Of a stretch of DNA of 64,000 nucleotides, positions 42,441-53,300 are shown piece after piece. Below the pieces are notes generated by a model. The model made no database searches. It was not told the origin of the DNA and was given only the letters and a program-made list of their open reading frames with translations. The position numbers and the translations under genes are program-made. This DNA comes from Mesodorylaimus sp. YZB2_4 (lineage: Eukaryota; Nematoda; Enoplea; Dorylaimida; Dorylaimidae), in assembly GCA_030248295.1 (NCBI GenBank), contig JASANH010001409.1, positions 431,883-495,882 on the forward strand, written 5' to 3'. The stretch's first letter is position 1; the number at the start of each line of letters is the position of its first letter.

Positions 42441-43149
42441 ATGTCATGTCAGGATGTCAGGATCTGGTGTATTGTGCTAGAGTGCAGTACTGGCTTTGTT
42501 AGGGCGGGATGACGCGACTGCCCGTGTTATTTGCCTGCTAAGACTTTTCTTTCTTGCATGGGTTGATGCACAGTACATGGCGAGAAAGATTTAGTGCATT
42601 CCATGTCAAAGAGTTTACATATTTACTTAGATGGTCGTAGGCGGATAATATTTCGCTATTAATTTCGGTATTCTAAAAAAAGGGGGTGAAAGGGGTAGGA
42701 TGAGTGAGGGATTAAAGTGATACATGGCAGGGCTTTCTCATCACAGCTTTTTAATCCCGGCCTTGTTATTTGTCAGTGTCAAAAGGTGGGTTGTGTGCTT
42801 GGTGGGACCATCGATTTTTAAATGCTGCTGCCACTTGTGATGCTCAGTTGGCCATTGGTTATTCGCGGTGGGACTAGTTGTTAGCTGCTTATACCAACCT
42901 GGGGACTTTACACTCGGCCTTTTCAGCTCCCTGATAGTGCGTTGTCATACTAAGGACTGACCGTGGCTACACGTGTGGCGTTTGGCTGCTTTGATTTTCG
43001 ATCAGGCGTCTGGCGTTTTTAATCGATTCACGCGCGTATGTTGGTTTTTCCACCTCTATCAATCGTTGGTGTGTGTTTGGTTTCGTATTTCTTTGTTGTT
43101 TTGCGATCCGTCTATTTAATTTCTCGCTTTTTAGATTTATCTTTCCGCA
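42441..43149 (+). repeat. R-family leader, R1 copy
   Basis: This stretch is repeated, reversed, at 62281-63030 (R4). Its right part is also at 59171-59445 (R3), and its last 200 bases at 58350-58560 (R2). Common blocks are GTCAAAAGGTGGGTTGTG, TAGCTGCTTATACCAACC, ACTTTACACTCGGCC, a TG/CA microsatellite and the acceptor CTCGCTTTTTAG. The conservation across copies suggests a shared promoter and 5' UTR. Confidence 0.7.
43123..43134 (+). promoter_or_regulatory. Conserved splice acceptor just upstream of the R1 ATG
   Basis: CTCGCTTTTTAG ends 15 bases before the ATG at 43150. Equivalent TCGCTTTTTAG sites precede the ATG in R2 (58365), R3 and R4. In nematodes such a site can accept a trans-spliced leader or end a 5' UTR intron. 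Which of these applies cannot be told here. Confidence 0.5.
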
Positions 43150-44129
43150 ATGAGTTCGACTGCTCCCGGCACGAATTCGAATGAAGTCCAAAAATTGGTA
43201 AGTATGCATACGCGCTCGAGATACGTTTAAATTTTGGATCTAGTATTAGTCTTCCGTTTTAGCCAACCGATACGGCGGGTTATAATTTTCTTGGAGGACG
43301 CAAGGTGTTACCGAGCGTTGGGGTAAAAGAATCGGACGCAGGTCAGACGGTTTTTTCGTTGCGTCTTTCGTGCCAAATAATTCAATGCGTCTTTATTGCA
43401 GAGTGGAATGGCTTCATACTCTTCGACGGAAGGCGAGAAGACGAGGAGGCGAGGAGAAGTTGTGGGATTTGGTATTCGAGCAGAAGGTAAGCAATGGTTT
43501 CTAAACTCTTCTAGCGCTCTGAAAGTCTTCTTTTAGGTCGACGCGATCGTGGGGTCGTCGATTGATGCACCATTCACGTCGAGCTTGACCTCTAAAATCG
43601 GCTGCGATCGTGAAGTTGGCAAATACAGCGTTAACGCCGCCGCGGAAAGTGAGAGTTTTACTGCGATGATTGCCGTTATTAAACTTGGCGACTCGCGTTC
43701 AGAGGTAATTGCGGTGTTTCCATAATTCCGAATTCACAATTTGCTCCTTTTTAGGTTCGGCTTTTGATTCCGAGGTCGCAGAAAGTCGAGGATCGTAAGA
43801 AACTGGGAATTCGAATAGTTGCCAGCGTGAGGAAGTTATGATCGAAGGACACAAAATTTACGGCGGAAGTATGGCGACCATGATTCGTGGATTTCAAGTA
43901 ATACACCAGGACGAGGTGGACCCGACGAAATTTCCCGGCATGTTCCGAAGTCAATCAATGGCTTCTAAAAAGCTATATTTCCGACGTTATGATCATCTTT
44001 GGCGACATGATCAAAGAAAACGATAGTGGGTTTGCAACCGTTTATTTCTGGCCGCTTCTGATGTCATGCGTACTCTTTTCAGAGACGATCATTGGAATTC
44101 AATACGACCATGTGCAAGTATCGGAGGTA
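43150..44129 (+). pseudogene. R1: frameshifted multi-exon member of the R gene family
   Basis: Exons follow the family pattern: 43150-43197 (MSSTAPGTNSN start), 43263-43341, 43402-43486, 43537-43704, 43755 onward, and 44085-44129. Exon 3, compared with R4, has an 8-base insertion that breaks phase. The frame after 43755 reaches a stop at 43838, after which coding sequence resumes one base out (MIEGHKIYGG, later DVMIIFGDMIKENDSG). The family has no domain I recognise. Acceptors and donors are otherwise intact, so the gene was functional until fairly recently. R4 is its closest relative. Confidence 0.65.
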
Positions 44130-44148
44130 AGCTCCGAGTCAGATAAAA

Positions 44149-44201
44149 GCCCCTTCGGTCTCGATACTGCCATGGCATGGCAGTATCGAGACCGAAGGGG
44201 C
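44149..44201. repeat. Perfect 53-bp palindrome (26-bp arms, 1-bp centre)
   Basis: The left arm 44149-44174 starts GCCCCTTCGGTCTCGATA and is the exact reverse complement of 44176-44201, with a single G at 44175. Preceding AAAA extends a motif AAAAGCCCCTTCGG that recurs in the palindrome inside R2 at 58124-58161. The sequence immediately before it is TCAGAT here and TCGGAT (read on the minus strand) in R2. Confidence 0.95.
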
Positions 44202-44239
44202 CACGTAGGCGACCGAACCACCACGTAGGCGGTGGTTCG
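44201..44239. repeat. Direct repeat plus second hairpin next to the R1 palindrome
   Basis: CCACGTAGGCG occurs at 44201-44211 and 44221-44231. CGAACCACC at 44214-44222 is complementary to GGTGGTTCG at 44231-44239, with an 8-base loop. It abuts the 53-bp palindrome and probably belongs to the same unusual insertion. Confidence 0.85.
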
Positions 44240-45933
44240 ATGGAGAGAAGATTAAAATGACAAGTGATTTATAGTGATATGATGAACCTGGTGGTTATTA
44301 TGTTGTGTTGATTGGCTCTTTTTCGTTCATTCTATAAAAATATACTGTATATTGTGAAAAAAAATAAATCTTATATTCGAAAAAAAGAATAGTCTGGCTG
44401 CTGATCGAGTGCACCTGGTCCTAGGATGTCCACGCTGGCGACCAGTTCCACTGCCGATTGATAGCCGACAGTACTGGATTTTGCCCATGGACAAATCGGC
44501 AGATAAACCAAGTCTCTGTCCCGGAGTCAACTCCTGGACTCCACCAGTATGAGCCAAAGGGAACAGCGACTGTGGAGGCCCCTTGAGGGTGCACTAACCC
44601 AAGTCCCTGGTTGGCGCTTGCACCACGCCACAGGTCTGCCAAACGGGCTGGACAGATACGAAGGGTGGCCCAACAACAACAGCGAGCTAGAGTGTAATCG
44701 AGCGAGGGAAAGCATAATATCACTCAGGGACCTGTTCTTATACCCCTGGCTCCTCCCAGTGAGCCCTGCCTTAGCCACACTTCCAGTACTTACAGACGTC
44801 TTCAAGAGGCAGAAGTCACAACATCGGAGAGGCCCTCCTAATCATCTGCCTCGTATTCGTCAGGATGTCGTTCTCCTTCATGTGCCCATGGCCTGATGAC
44901 ATGACGTGGACGTGGACTTGTGAGACCGCCTGCAGTTGCTGCGGCCTCTCTAGTGTGAGTGCGTGTGAGTGCACACTGCTCTCGGCTTCAAATAACCTTG
45001 GTCGTTCTTGACTTAATATGACCTCAACAAGGTCCATGTGCCGTCGCAAGCCAGGAATCACCATCAACGTAACATTTGTAGATCGAGCTAAGAACTAAAG
45101 TTTTGCTCCTCCTTAACTCAATCATAAAATATAGCATCCCTTTCATCTTGTTCAGGTGGGCGGTCAATAGCCGACATTCCTCGAGGCCTTCTCTCTCCTA
45201 CCCTCTTTTGGATACTCAATTGGACTAGCGCATCTTCCGGGATTTTTCATGGGGCCTTTAGACACTAGGACTAGAGTTTCTGAGGTGCCTTTTGATTGCT
45301 GATTCTGCTCTCTGTTAAATCTGCAACAAGTCCTGGGAGGGGCACGGGACACGGGATGGTTGTGATGTGCAGAGAAGGCTGCGCAATTCCAAGCGCGTAG
45401 GTTCGATCCCCAATCAAGTCGTGGATCATCCATTCGAAAAGAACCTCGCCGAAATAGGTATGGGCTCGAAATGGCTGGTTTGACACTTTGTGAAGGCAGT
45501 TCGAGCAGTCGGTGCACTGGCTGCGCCACCACAGACTAGTGGGTAACCCGTATCTTACATCCGTCCCCAGCCAGCTGGGGGAATTTCCTATCACATGCTT
45601 TTTGCACTCCATGCCTGCACCTTATTCAGCTTGCATGCGCATGCGCACGCCACCCTCGCCACGAGCCAAATATAGTACGTTTAGATGCGTCTTGCGAGCA
45701 AAAAATGGAATCTTGTTTGGCCGAGGCAAGTGAGCCGTCAACTTCTTTTCAAATGACAACAACAAACCGGGGGCGGGGGGAGAGAGGGGATCCTGGAGCG
45801 TATCTATCGTCATCAAAAGTGTGTGTACAGCGAATGAATCGAGTCTATTCCTGTTCATACTCCTATTCCAAGTTGAAGGTAGACGGGAGAAGGCTCCAAG
45901 AAGTGTGTCAAGTCTACGCCGTCTTCGAGAAAA
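44240..45933. other. Intergenic region upstream of the PAN genes
   Basis: No gene is supported. A tRNA-like box-B sequence lies near 45365-45425. The promoter of the PAN gene at 45934 should be at the right end, but no clear motif is visible. Confidence 0.45.
45365..45425 (+). repeat. tRNA-like SINE head
   Basis: A box-A-like segment near TGATGTGCAGAG is followed by TAGGTTCGATCCCC (box B). No closed acceptor stem is found, so a SINE-like origin is favoured. Confidence 0.4.
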
Positions 45934-48143
45934 ATGTTCAAGTAAGTGGCAGTTTCGGATAGAATCTTTAGGAGCCCATAATTTTTTGACTTTCACGCTT
46001 GAACTCGAGCTTTTTTGGGGAAGGTGACCGGATTTCGACTTTAGGCGAACTTTAAGCGGAGCAGCAGTTTTACTTACTGCGCTCATCGTACTCACTGTGG
46101 CTTATGAAGATAAGGACTTGGGCTGTCCTGGTTCGGAGCATATTACGAGTTTTATTCGGAAAGTTGAAGATGGAAAGAAAAGCATAAATGGAAAATGTTC
46201 TCCCTATTCGCCCGGGCTGACTGAGGTGAGAAGCGAGCACTGTACCAGTTTAGTTTGGTAGGCAGAGCAAAACTCGTGGGTCCTTGGCGTGAATGAGCTG
46301 TTGGGTCCCTGCTGACTCTTTCAACGAAGCAGCTACACTGCACTCGGACATTGAAAGACATGGAGGTTATGAGGATATGAGCTGGTCAGGAGATCCCCCC
46401 ACCCGCACTGTGCGGGAGTGCACGCGCAGGAGGTCTGACTACAGTGCAGTGTCTGAGGTGTCAAGCCACAGGGTTAGGCATCTGCCACACAGCAGGTGCG
46501 CAGCGAGTATTCGAGTCGTGGCTCAATAAATCTCGTCTTGTGTAATGGCCTTTCACCCTCGAGTGCGCATACCCGCGTTTGGTGATGTGATAGAACATGA
46601 ATATGAACCCTACTGACTCGGACCCACGCACTCAATAAGTAACACCATGATGTCCAAAGTCCTTCCCTTTCAGTTCCCCAGCACCTGATCTGTAAGTGTT
46701 TTCAACGAGGCCCTAGCGTATTGCATTTCAGGACGCGGCTTGCTTCCTTGGTATTGCATTCAGGTGCAGTGACGATTGGGAAGGTTGTGACGTTCCAGGC
46801 TCTTGGATTGGCGGGTTCCAAGTGTTTGACGTGGATCCAAACGCGGAAATGTAAGTGTTACGAGTTGTGCTGCTGCAGTGGTGACCAGGCGGCCCGTTTG
46901 CAATCTATCGCTAAGAACCGATGAACCCATTCCTTGGTCCTCTGCTAAGCATTAGAAATGCCCTGTTTTCGATGAAAGGTCAATGTCATGCTGAAGCCAT
47001 GCGAGGATTTGATTTCCCATGGGTTCCGTTTTTCCTAGTGCGCCCGTTGATCGCTAGAGTACTACTCTATGGCCATCACGTAAGCCACAGTTGCCTACTC
47101 GATTATCATACGCTTCTAATTTCAGCTACGTTCCTTATTGCTGCCTCTCGAAAGAGGTCAAAATCGATCAGTCCAAATGTCGTGAAGTAAAGTTGGTCGA
47201 TAAGGCCAAACAGAGCCTGGAATATGTGTCCTCCAATAACAGGATATTCTCCCATTTTCGATGCAAGTATTTCAAGAATGAAGACCAGAAGTAAGGTCTG
47301 ATATGTTCTGTATGCTCAGTCAGTGAACTGTGTTTTGGTGTAGGACGGTCAATTACATGACCCTGGCGCTGAAGGAATGCAATTATAATGTCACGTCGGC
47401 TCTGAATGAACCGCAGACAACGGACAAGACGACAACTACGACGACGACTGTCAGCACGACTACGAGGAAGGTTGATGCGAGTAAGTCGAGTTGTGGGGGC
47501 TAGGAACGAAGAGTCGGGAGAGACAGTTTGATTGAGTGCTGGCATGATCTTTGCACTGCGTGTATGTTTGAGGGTGTTTGATTCTTCTGGTCAGGTGGTG
47601 ACCATAATGGTGGTTCGGACTGTCTGGACAGGTGCTATAAGCAAGCATCACATCAGTCTTTGTTTCCAGCCATTCATTCGATCCGACCTCCACCTCGGCC
47701 TCATTATCCCTCAGGTTGTTCCTTCCCTCCTGGACCAGATTGCCCCAACATCACTCCCCTCCTCGGACCCAATCACACCTCAGTCTTGCTCATCATCTCT
47801 CCATCTCTCCCTCGTTCCAGGCATCTGCTTCGCCCGTCGTATAACCAAGAACCAACGATTAGACTTGTTGGAACAGAATGTGCGAGTGATCGATTCATCG
47901 CCCGTTTCGAGCTTGGAAGAATGCGCCAGTCGATGCCTTCACTCGGATACTCAATTCAGTACCAGATGCAACTCTTTCCGATACCAGGACAACAATAACG
48001 ACCCATCGCCATCGTGCACACTGAGAAGTAATTACTTGCCGTCCGAACCGCTCGATGTGAAATGGGTCGATAAGGCTCAAAATGTGACCTATGGCAACCG
48101 AACTGAGTCTTGCGAGGTGCTAAAACGGTCTCTGGCATTGTGA
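45934..48143 (+). CDS. Secreted cysteine-rich protein with C-terminal PAN/apple domain
   Basis: Six exons: 45934-45941, 46045-46225, 46732-46850, 47126-47290, 47344-47480, 47821-48143. Phases match and give 310 aa. The first exon holds only the first two codons and two bases of the third; exon 2 supplies a signal peptide (LSGAAVLLTALIVLTVA, then YEDKD). Residues about 25-165 are a cysteine-rich region with no family I recognise. A Thr-rich linker follows (TTTTTTTVSTTT). About residues 205-305 form a PAN/apple-like domain with six cysteines (ICFARR, EECASRC, TRCNSFRY, PSCTLR, ESC). PAN domains bind proteins or carbohydrates outside the cell, so a secreted or matrix role fits. The gene at 49466-50107 is a reduced paralog carrying signal plus PAN only. 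The acceptor of exon 6 (47820) is one of two candidates, chosen because it keeps the domain in frame. Confidence 0.75.
46470..46533 (+). repeat. tRNA-like sequence in intron 2 of the PAN gene
   Basis: AAGCCAC and GTGGCTC can pair as an acceptor stem, CTGC...GCAG can form an anticodon-like stem, and TTCGAGTC resembles a T-loop. The D-arm is poor, so it is probably a pseudo-tRNA or SINE piece. Confidence 0.4.
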
Positions 48144-49465
48144 TGGCTCTGATTTGTACAGAGTGGACACAACTACGATGTGTACATAATGCAGTGTTCT
48201 ATGATGGACAGTAGAAGAATTCACTGATTGTGAGTGAATCATACATCCCTGGCTGGAGATCCGGCAATGCTTAGATCTTGAAAAGACTCATAGTCCCCAA
48301 GGAGATAGTATTAGGCGCATAATAGCCAAACCAATCAATGATGGAGATGCATCTATCTCTGCATTGATGGGACATAGGCCTGGAGGCAACCAGCTGCGAC
48401 AGGACAGTCCCATTCATTTGGGGCAGGGCTTTTCCCCTGAGGAGAATCCACCTACCATAGCTACAGCGGGCAGACCATTTGTAATAGGTGCGTTTGGCAA
48501 GTGGAGAAGGTAGTGTATTTAGTTGCCATACCCAGTCGCCAGTATGGGGTTGCCTTGACTGATCGCCGCATGTTTCTGCCTCCTACGACACGGAGGCCTG
48601 ACTGGAGGGGTTTGAGACCATCGGCTCACCGCGGCATCTTATCCAATGCTTATTACACATAGAAAGGGACGGGTGTAACAGTGTGTTATAACTACACCAA
48701 CTATCCAAAGGTGGGTTGAAGCCAAGATCATGCTAATATACGTCACGTCTTGCAGACAAAGTCATTTGCAGTGCACTCCAGACTTTGCACTGCTACCCAT
48801 TGCAGGTAAGTCTCATCAACAGGATGTGCCCGCAGATACCGTGACATGCTGCACATACAGTAGATCTACCTCCGTCAGGCACTCCTCCTACAGGCGCACG
48901 CGACTTACAATTAGCTGCACTTCACACCTAACTGTACCCACAGCCCAGACATGTTGACTATACACTGTGTAATAACATCAATATGTGATTCACTGGTTTC
49001 CACACTTTTCACTCTTCCTGTCCCTTCATCCCGATCAAAACACAATAATTTTAGCCTGCAATGTGTTTGGGGGCAGAGCAACCCCTTCGTCACGCACTGC
49101 CTTATTTAGGTAGAAACTTCTGGCCCCCGACTTATTGTTAGTAACACCCGCCAATTTGTAAACTTTCAAATTCTGCCTCAGGCAATCTTACGTGCCAAAT
49201 GACACCTTTGCGTGGTGTCCAAACGCATTTTCGACTCGGGGCCCACTCTGCGTTGTGACACTTTTGTCATGTTTTCCAAAACAGACTCCATAAAAGGCGT
49301 TGGCGAGGAGCGGATTTAGTTCACTTTCCATTTTCGCAAACATTCGAATCGGCTACTCTCATTTGCATTGTTGTTTGGAGATTGTGCTGAAGAAGGTAGG
49401 CGCTACGAAGGCATGTCCTAATATGGTATTACGAAAAGATGACTATTTTAGGTTGACAAAACAAA
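48144..49465. other. Spacer between the two PAN genes
   Basis: About 48485-48690 is a second copy of the repeat at 34790-35310 (shared GTGGAGAAGGTAGTG, GGTTGCCTTGACTG and the CTGGAGGG block), lacking the internal tandem units. Nothing else is supported. Confidence 0.5.
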
Positions 49466-50107
49466 ATGCAATCTTTCGTTGTATCAATTCTGCTTATCAT
49501 GCTGGCTGCACAATCCGCAATGGGCATGGAATTGAGACGGGTCAGGCGGGCGAAGGATTCGAGTGAGTGGCTTGATTTCGGCTTTGGGGACTGCTGGCCA
49601 GTTCCTCGGTACTGATTGGGTCAGCATGTAAGAAGGTGGCTGTGCTGTACTCTTCGTCAGTCGATTGGGACTACAATGTTATGATATCGCAGGGCGAGTC
49701 CGACTGAAATCTACACACTGAAGCCGCAGTGGCACAATACTGTAGTCAATACCCACAGAGCTATCTATTGCAATGTGGTGCACCTCCTTGCTGTCCCCAC
49801 CTGACACCGCTTGCTTTTAGGATTCTGCTTCAATCGTGCCGCCGTCGTCAACAAGGCACTGGACTATCTCGAGGACAACCCGGAGATCATTGCGCAGCCA
49901 GCCGTCTCCAGCGAGATCGACTGCGCCCAAAAATGTCTCGACGCCGCCAGCCAGCTGGGTCGGCCGTGCCTATCGTACAGGTACGACACCACCAGCGGAT
50001 CGAGCACCTGCGCCCTCAGGGCATCCCACGCTCAAAGTTCTAAAGTGCAATGGTTAAGATCGCCCATTTTCGTCATTTACGGTGACTACAGAGACAAAAA
50101 TTGTTAA
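49466..50107 (+). CDS. Small secreted PAN/apple-domain protein
   Basis: Two exons, 49466-49562 and 49821-50107, joined in phase 1, give 127 aa. Exon 1 encodes a signal peptide (VVSILLIMLAAQSAMG) followed by a dibasic-rich MELRRVRRAKDS, which could be a propeptide cleavage region. Exon 2 encodes one PAN/apple-like domain with six cysteines in the same order as the upstream gene: FCFNRA, DCAQKC, PCLSYRY, TCALR and a terminal NC. It shows C...C...C.SYRY...C.LR spacing. Being downstream of and co-oriented with the larger PAN gene, it is likely a tandem duplicate that lost, or never had, the N-terminal cysteine-rich part. Secreted binding protein by inference; the partner is unknown. Confidence 0.75.
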
Positions 50108-50364
50108 TATGCAGACTCCTATAGTGTGTACAAAACAGTATGCCATGTCATATGCATCTATTAACTTTAGTGACAAGGAACTTTTCATAGTCCAACATCC
50201 GCATGGACTCGGAAATCCAATGTACAGTAATGTACGAAACCCTGCGTGTACAGAAGCGCAAGCACACAGAAACTACAGTATACCGACACCCCAATCAAAA
50301 TATCGCATCCTAGCCTTACCATATATCCGTACTGTACATAAAACAGATTCGCACCAATCACATC

Positions 50365-53300
50365 TCACTTCCAAACCTTGACGACCCCATCTCGAGACGC
50401 CGTTGCCAAAAGCCAACTGGCGGACCCTGTTCTACATACGACCATATCGCTAACGATGTCGTGATGCGACGTAGTCACCTGAACATCGAGTGACGAGCTC
50501 TTCGATACCTCGCCTGAAGCACTGCTCAACCCCGTCGAGCTGCCCCCTCTGGCCATCGACGAATGCCTCGTCGACCAACTCCTCGGACTCGAAGTCACCA
50601 CACTTGCCATGTATTCCTCGAAATACACTTGAACACCGTCCACAACTTGACGCCTATACGGAAGCAGACTCAATTGAGAGGCCATCATAAGACATAAGAC
50701 AGCCTGCTCAGGACGTCTCTGGTCACTCAAATCATCCCCTCAATTGGAGTAAATACTAGCGCCAATTCCTGGTGGCTGCCCGCGGGGTTTTCCGACATGC
50801 GCCAGCTGGAGCATAGCATCGACCGATTCCCGATCGGGAGTATGATCCAGGCCTGAGATCGGCCTAGCTGATGCTGGGTCACTAGTGTCCCAGTGGTCCA
50901 ACATTACCTAGTATCGACACGACCGTTTTGCATCTTACGAATAATTTAACACAGCCTTTTGTATACAGCGACCCTAACATTGAGACCAGAATGGCAAACC
51001 CCAAGCACGCCTATATTAGCACACAAGTATGTGCAGTAGCTTACTTGTATGACAACGCTTTCATCTGTTGCGGACCAGCGAGATTCTTCGCCTGATTTTC
51101 CTCATCGACCGACGACAATACGCACGAATTCTTCACATCGTTCAGATCCCAATATCGAATTCCACCCTCGCTATCCCCAGTTATAACATTCGCAGCACGG
51201 CTCTCCGATCCAGGATACGCGAAGATACTCGTTGTGCAATAGTTCGGCACGACAGCTGTCTCTTCATCCGCCTACAAGAATCAAGATTTCAAAACCCGCT
51301 CCCCCAAACCAAACACAAGAGAGATGAACACTCACCGCAGGATACGACAGCAGCGGGGTGCCAACACACGGCCAAATGGTCGCTTGACGCGTGCCCGTTT
51401 CCAAATCCCACTCGCTCAACTCACCACGACCGCCACCCACCGACACCAGCACTCTGGAATGTTCCACCGGATGCGTCCATAATCGATTTATCGGCTTCTC
51501 TGAAATCGATTATTTAATCAGCATAGCACACCAATCTCATCCAAAGGACTCTTACCCGCCGGATGCTGGCAGACGTTGATGGACAACTGAAATCTCAAAT
51601 CCCACAACATCAACCGTCCAGCCGCCGTTCCCAGACAAGCCCATTGAAATTGATCAGCATCGACTGCCAACGAGGTCACCAAGCCGAGTCTACTCGGATT
51701 CCGAAACCGCCATACCGCATTCGGCTGTCGTTGATCCCAGCATATCACGTGGCCGTGATGACTAGCTCCCGCGATCACGTTCGTACTTCCTGCAGAAAAT
51801 CACGCCTTTGCCTTCCCCCTCCGTCGACACATGGCCAGACTTACCATCGAAATAGGCGACCATATCAACAAGCGGCCCTTCATTTTCCACCTCGGTCTGA
51901 TACTGACGAAGTACCGTGGGTTTCGACCAGCTCGAGTCGAATCTTAGGACTTGAACGAGCCCATTGTCGGACGCGCAGACAACTTGATCAGTCAGGCAGG
52001 TCACGCATTTCACCTTTCCTCCTAGAAAAGTGTCCTTTTTGTAAGCAGTAAAACAACAAAAAAACAGTTGTCTCACCCAGTTTGCTATAAGTGTATTTAC
52101 TCCGGTTGGCCATACTTTTCCCTTCCATCTTCTGGCAGTCCCACAACTTCAGCGTTCCATCGGAACTTGCACTAACCAAGAAGCGACCGTTTGGATGGCA
52201 CGAAAGTCTACAATCAAAAAACTAAGTTACCATTCGACCCTGCCCCAAAATTTCTGTGCTCTCACCTGTTTACGGCAGCCCGATGCTCATGCGCGTGCGC
52301 CAACATGACGCCACTGGGTTTCCAAGACGATGCGGGCCACGTGGGCGTTGCGGCAGTGCCGGCGACCCTCGCTGATGATGATCTCGCCGTACGACGCCAC
52401 TCTTCTCGCTTCAGTTCCACAAACTTAGTTAATGCCACTCGACAATCGGACATTCGAACATTGGTATCGGCCGCCGAGGACGTATCGACCAAAACGTCGT
52501 TGTTGCCATTCACACTCAGGTTACCACTGCTGTTCGCCCCGTTGGCGACCTCTGATCTAAAATACAATTTCTTTTAACACGATCCATCCAAAAGGAATCA
52601 GAGCACTCACGTTTTGCGCTTTCCCTCGGTCACCGTTTCCCCAGGACCAACGATATCCATTTCGGACGACATGGTCGACGATGTTGTCGTGGCCAGACTC
52701 AATCGATCCAAGGACATGGCTCCTGAAGGCGGATGCGTATCGCCGCCCGCCGCCATCTGAGTCGATTTCGTGTTCGCGCTCGGTTCGGCCGTGAACGCGG
52801 TTCCATGGCCGCCTTCGTGCGGTACGCCCAATTCGGCATGCGTCGCAGTCGTAACGATCAACGTTTGCTCACTGCTCACCGTCGAGACGGCGTCCGGTTC
52901 AGGCAGCGGATCGTCCAAACCCGCCGCGCCGCCGAACATGTGTTGCCACTCCTCGTTCTGAAACACAAGCACTAAAACACCCCAAAACCTGTTGTCTCCT
53001 CTTTCTTACCATCACAACATCGACCATATGACCTGCTCCGAATCTCCGATCGTGACTGTACATCCTCCGTCCCCTATCAACGGTCAAGTCGGCGTATTTG
53101 GTCACAATCGTCATCATCGTCAAATCTAACACGCCTGCTTTTCTGATGGCCGATGTCTCAGCCCCAGACGAGAATTGGTGTCCCGACGGCTGCTGATTGA
53201 ATCCGCTCTTCATCTTCCTCATTTTCGATAAGATATCGGAAAACGCGACCAGTCGATCCTCTTGTTCATCCGTTAACCCTTGAATCAGAAGCTTTTGATA

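Noticed and set aside
45622-46095. 157-aa minus-strand open frame near the first PAN exons
   Set aside because: It overlaps the PAN gene's exons 1-2 in antisense, is rich in Arg/Ser low complexity and has no recognisable motif.
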